A stretch of 7,354 bases of DNA. It comes from Saprospiraceae bacterium (GTDB lineage: Bacteria; Bacteroidota; Bacteroidia; Chitinophagales; Saprospiraceae). A model generated the notes under the pieces. That model did no database searches. It had not been told where the DNA came from and worked only from the letters and a program-made list of their open reading frames with translations. The number at the start of each line of letters is the position of its first letter. The first letter of the stretch is position 1. The translations under genes and the position numbers were made by a program. The stretch is taken from contig JAGQWW010000116.1 in NCBI GenBank assembly GCA_020436955.1, positions 1 to 7,354 of the forward strand. The letters are read 5' to 3'. This document shows, one piece after another, positions 4,910 through 7,354 of this stretch.

Positions 4910-6952
4910 ATGGTAAACTGGTCTCACTACTGGCCTCATTCCCTTTGGAATGGGAACAAAGCTTTGCGAATATGTTGGTCCTTTCTTATGCTTTTTGGGG
5001 CATTTAATGCGTTTGCCCAACCTGCAAATGATGAATGTTTTGCGCCAGCTCCTATAACAATGATTGGTCCCAACGGAAGTTGTGAAACTTATTTCGGAAC
5101 AACAATCGCCGCAAATTTGGATGGAACTTATTCATGTGCATTTCCAGGCGATCCATTATATGTAGATGTTTGGTACATTTTCCAAATTACCAGTGGACCG
5201 CAAAGCGTAACCTTCACATCTGGGACCGGAAATCCATATGCCGTTTTTTACAACGGAAACAGTTGTGCCAGTCTTACTCCATTTGATGATGGATGCTTGC
5301 GAGGAAGTGGTACAGTAACAAATCTTCCTACAGGAGTATATCTACTGCAAATATTGACACCTGATCCAGGAACGAATTTTGATTTCTGTCTAGAATTCTC
5401 AGGGACTGCTCCTTCCAATAATACCTGTGCAAATGCGATTCCAATTACCCTGGGCGACCCAACCTCTTTTAATGGAACCTATGCTACAACAGAGGTAGTT
5501 CCACCTTGTGTACCAGTACCTTATATCAATTTACCGGACCTTTGGTATACGTTTTCCGGGCCATCCAATCAACAATTGGCTTGGTCAAATAGTAGTGGAA
5601 AAGTTTTTCTCTCAGTTTATGAAGGCACATGCGGTTCCTTAATTCCGGTTGCTTGTGGAATTCCGATTAGTAGCCCACCCAATAATCTAACGCCAGGCCA
5701 AACCTATTATGCTCAAATCTCCTTAGCAGGAACCGAAAACAGTACGCAAGAAACCATAACAGCACCCGGAAGTTTTGCATTTACCGGGGCCAATTCAAAT
5801 AATTGGAGCGATGGTACCAATTGGCAATCAGGAACTGCTCCAACCGGTACCAGCCAGATTACACTTCCATCGGGGGTGAATTGTAATCTGAATGTGAATT
5901 TCACGCTTAGTTCAACCCTCACACTCGACGCCGGTGCTTCTTTGTCACTGGATGAAACACTGACTTTAAACGGGACATTAAACAACAACGGCAATCTTGG
6001 CCTTGTTGGAACATTAAAGGGTAATGGTACGCTGGTACAGAGCGGTGCTTTCTCTTCCAGCGGCACCATTGCACCCGGTTTAAGTCCCGGAACCCTGACT
6101 ATAACCGGTGACTACGACATGAACGGGACCACCTATAATTGTGAAATCAATGGTGCTACAGCAGGAAGTCAATATGATGTAATCAATGTTAGTGGCAATG
6201 CCAGCCTTACCGGTGGCACCTTAAATATTACTTGGGGATTTACCCCAACTAATGGTCAAACCTTCAATATTATTACAGCTGGCTCACGGTCCGGAATTTT
6301 CAGTAATACAAATTTAGGGACTGTGCCCGGTTTTACTTTCTTGATCAATTACGTTCCTGGCGGCGTACAAATCCAAGCCCAAAGCGCCCTTCCGGTTGAA
6401 TTGTTGGATTTTTCCGGAAAAGCCTTATCCAATGGAACGATGCAGCTTGATTGGAAAACCGCGACAGAATTGGACAATAAAGGATTTAACCTACAACGAT
6501 TGAATGCAAGCAAAAGCTGGGAGGACCTGACCTTCGTGGAGGGTGCCGGCACCAGTTTAGTTGCGCATGCTTATCGATATATAGACCCAGCCCCACTAAA
6601 AGGTTACAACTATTATAGACTCCAACAAATTGACTTTGATGGATCCGACTGGACCTCAGATGTCATTGGCATCCAATCGCTTATAGATGCAAAACCACTT
6701 AGTATCTATCCAAATCCATCTGCTGGTACCTTCACTCTTTCACTTGAGGATGAACTTGCAGGTGAGGGCATAATAACAATATCCAACCTTGCTCAGCAGA
6801 TAGTTTTTGAAAAAAGATGGATCCCGGGGAACAATTCAGAAAATTTAGACATTGACATCACACCTTACCCCGCCGGAACCTATTTTTTGAAATTTAAAAA
6901 TGGCAGTAAAATTTACACTGAAAGAATACTGCTTCAAAAAACTAATCCATAA
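4910..6952 (+). CDS. Secreted T9SS-sorted protein with two NDxC-type repeats and an adhesin-like beta-rich region
   Basis: This 680-aa protein is probably carried to the cell surface by type IX secretion. Residues 1-37 are a signal peptide with an unusually long n-region (NKALR, then the hydrophobic CWSFLMLFGAFNAFA). Two related domains follow, at about 39-163 (starts ANDECFAPAPI) and 168-272 (starts SNNTCANAIPI). Each has several cysteines, a (V/L)WY(I/T)F strand and a late TG-(V/Q)-Y strand, resembling the pre-peptidase C-terminal-like domains common in Bacteroidota exoproteins. Residues about 288-490 are rich in G, N, T and S (TLDAGASLSL, GTIAPGLSPGTLTITGDY), like passenger beta-helices of adhesins. 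Residues 494-590 form the usual linker (LPVELLDFSG, YRYIDP, YNYYRLQQIDFDGSD). The tail from 597 (SIYPNPSAGTFTLSL) to the C-terminus (GTYFLKF, ERILLQK) is a type A sorting domain. No catalytic motif was seen; a surface or adhesion role is inferred. ATG 4910 is the first start after an in-frame TAA at 4886. The terminator-like hairpin lies 66 bp upstream. Confidence 0.93.
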   Translation: MVNWSHYWPHSLWNGNKALRICWSFLMLFGAFNAFAQPANDECFAPAPITMIGPNGSCETYFGTTIAANLDGTYSCAFPGDPLYVDVWYIFQITSGPQSVTFTSGTGNPYAVFYNGNSCASLTPFDDGCLRGSGTVTNLPTGVYLLQILTPDPGTNFDFCLEFSGTAPSNNTCANAIPITLGDPTSFNGTYATTEVVPPCVPVPYINLPDLWYTFSGPSNQQLAWSNSSGKVFLSVYEGTCGSLIPVACGIPISSPPNNLTPGQTYYAQISLAGTENSTQETITAPGSFAFTGANSNNWSDGTNWQSGTAPTGTSQITLPSGVNCNLNVNFTLSSTLTLDAGASLSLDETLTLNGTLNNNGNLGLVGTLKGNGTLVQSGAFSSSGTIAPGLSPGTLTITGDYDMNGTTYNCEINGATAGSQYDVINVSGNASLTGGTLNITWGFTPTNGQTFNIITAGSRSGIFSNTNLGTVPGFTFLINYVPGGVQIQAQSALPVELLDFSGKALSNGTMQLDWKTATELDNKGFNLQRLNASKSWEDLTFVEGAGTSLVAHAYRYIDPAPLKGYNYYRLQQIDFDGSDWTSDVIGIQSLIDAKPLSIYPNPSAGTFTLSLEDELAGEGIITISNLAQQIVFEKRWIPGNNSENLDIDITPYPAGTYFLKFKNGSKIYTERILLQKTNP

Positions 6953-6972
6953 CCCAGAAAACCACCAAACAA

Positions 6973-7056
6973 ATGAATGATTTTATCCTGGTTACCATCG
7001 GCATAATATGTATGATCCTTTTACAGCTTCCTGATAAAAAAGAAGTGGAATCATAG
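6973..7056 (+). CDS. Possible 27-aa single-pass membrane micropeptide
   Basis: An ATG 20 bp after the T9SS-cargo stop opens a 27-codon frame ending in TAG. The product starts MNDFILVTIGIICMILLQL, a continuous hydrophobic stretch of about 16 residues that could span the membrane, followed by a charged tail (PDKKEVES). The region before the ATG is A-rich (ACCAAACAA), as is common for Bacteroidota starts, and it would be co-transcribed with the preceding gene. Hydrophobic helix followed by charged tail is coherent for a real small membrane protein, but an 84-bp frame is easily open by chance. I recognise no family; KdpF-like or oxidase-associated micropeptides are similar in size only. Confidence 0.33.
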   Translation: MNDFILVTIGIICMILLQLPDKKEVES

Positions 7057-7060
7057 GGAG

Positions 7061-7102
7061 ATTTGAAGTATGAGGTATGAGGTATGAAGTTTAAGGATTA
7101 AG
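7061..7102. repeat. Degenerate heptamer tandem repeat (unit GTATGAG)
   Basis: Six consecutive 7-base units can be read: ATTTGAA, GTATGAG, GTATGAG, GTATGAA, GTTTAAG and GATTAAG. The second and third are identical and the fourth differs by one base; the others are degenerate. The array fills most of the space between the micropeptide frame and the stop of the convergent T9SS gene. No clear terminator hairpin was found in this convergent gap. Function unknown; it may be slippage-derived filler. Confidence 0.6.
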
Positions 7103-7106
7103 GAAA

Positions 7107-7354
7107 TTATTGTTTTAAAAGCTTGAGCATATAAGGAGGGTTATTTTTTTCAATAATTTCCAATATATACATCCCGGGCGGTTGATCTGCAAGGTTGATT
7201 GTTATGTTTTTTCCAAACTGGCCTTTTTGCTCCGGTAATGTTTCACCTGCTATGTTTAATACCCTGATGCTTTCAATAGGGAATTCTACTTCTAAATTGA
7301 ATAGACCTGTATGGCTTGGATTGGGAAATATTGACACCTCCTTTGCTTGTACCG
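7107..7354 (-). CDS. C-terminal end of a T9SS-sorted secreted protein, 5' part outside the window
   Basis: Eighty-one codons plus a partial one are visible, ending at TAA 7109-7107 and continuing upstream past the right edge. The sequence reads VQAKEVSIFPNPSHTGLFNL at the visible start, then IRVLNIAGE, INLADQPPGMYILEI and a YMLKLLKQ terminus. These are the successive strands of a T9SS type A sorting domain (PNPS...G-F, V-N-GE, L---PPGMY-L-I, K-LK). The domain directs export through the outer membrane, with removal of the tail by the sortase-like PorU system (family knowledge). A GTG at 7337 within the domain is not a true start because the open frame and the conserved residues continue upstream. 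What the mature protein does cannot be told from this tail. It converges on the gene ending at 6952. Confidence 0.87.
   Translation of the reverse strand, partial: VQAKEVSIFPNPSHTGLFNLEVEFPIESIRVLNIAGETLPEQKGQFGKNITINLADQPPGMYILEIIEKNNPPYMLKLLKQ

Noticed and set aside
5713..6069. A 118-codon minus-strand open frame inside the T9SS-cargo gene
   Set aside because: It is a shadow of the low-complexity G/T/S-rich beta-region on the other strand and has no domain, leader or conserved motif.

Overview
The window looks like a chromosomal segment from a member of the Bacteroidota. Two proteins carry C-terminal type IX secretion (T9SS) sorting domains. There is a TonB-dependent receptor with the N-terminal carboxypeptidase-regulatory-like domain typical of this phylum, and its promoter has an exact Bacteroidota -7 element (TATCTTTG). 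The linker before the sorting domain (ALPVELLDF...) resembles those of Saprospiria-type environmental Bacteroidota, but placement below phylum is a guess. No rRNA, tRNA, insertion sequence, integrase or CRISPR array is visible.

Layout. Positions 1-4455 hold three genes on the minus strand. In transcription order they are a 771-aa TonB-dependent outer-membrane receptor (4455-2140), a 190-aa cysteine-rich pentapeptide-repeat protein (2112-1540) that starts 27 bp after it, and, after an 88-bp gap, a secreted LamG/metallophosphoesterase (1451-1) that runs off the left edge. The spacing suggests that the first two, possibly all three, share a transcript. Positions 4456-4909 form an AT-rich divergent intergenic region. 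Positions 4910-6952 on the plus strand encode a 680-aa secreted, T9SS-sorted protein with two Cys-containing N-terminal repeats and a beta-rich adhesin-like middle. It is followed by a possible 27-aa membrane micropeptide (6973-7056), a run of degenerate heptamer repeats (7061-7102), and the 3' end of another T9SS cargo gene on the minus strand (7354-7107).

Main points of interest. The receptor promoter carries a near-perfect palindrome, TTTAGACTAATCTAAA, just upstream of the -7 box, plus a second copy of its core downstream near the expected transcription start. The palindrome has the TTAG-N6-CTAA form of DtxR/IdeR/TroR-family metal-repressor operators. The receptor's only two cysteines form a CGVC motif in the plug. 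Together these suggest a metal-regulated, possibly metal-importing, receptor operon. The divergent intergenic region also contains a strong intrinsic-terminator-like hairpin with a T-tract on the plus strand, although no annotated gene lies upstream of it. A second hairpin and another TTAG-N6-CTAA site precede it. This is the best candidate here for an undescribed small RNA or transcription-attenuating leader. The other genes belong to recognisable families, and no complete novel multi-gene system is evident.
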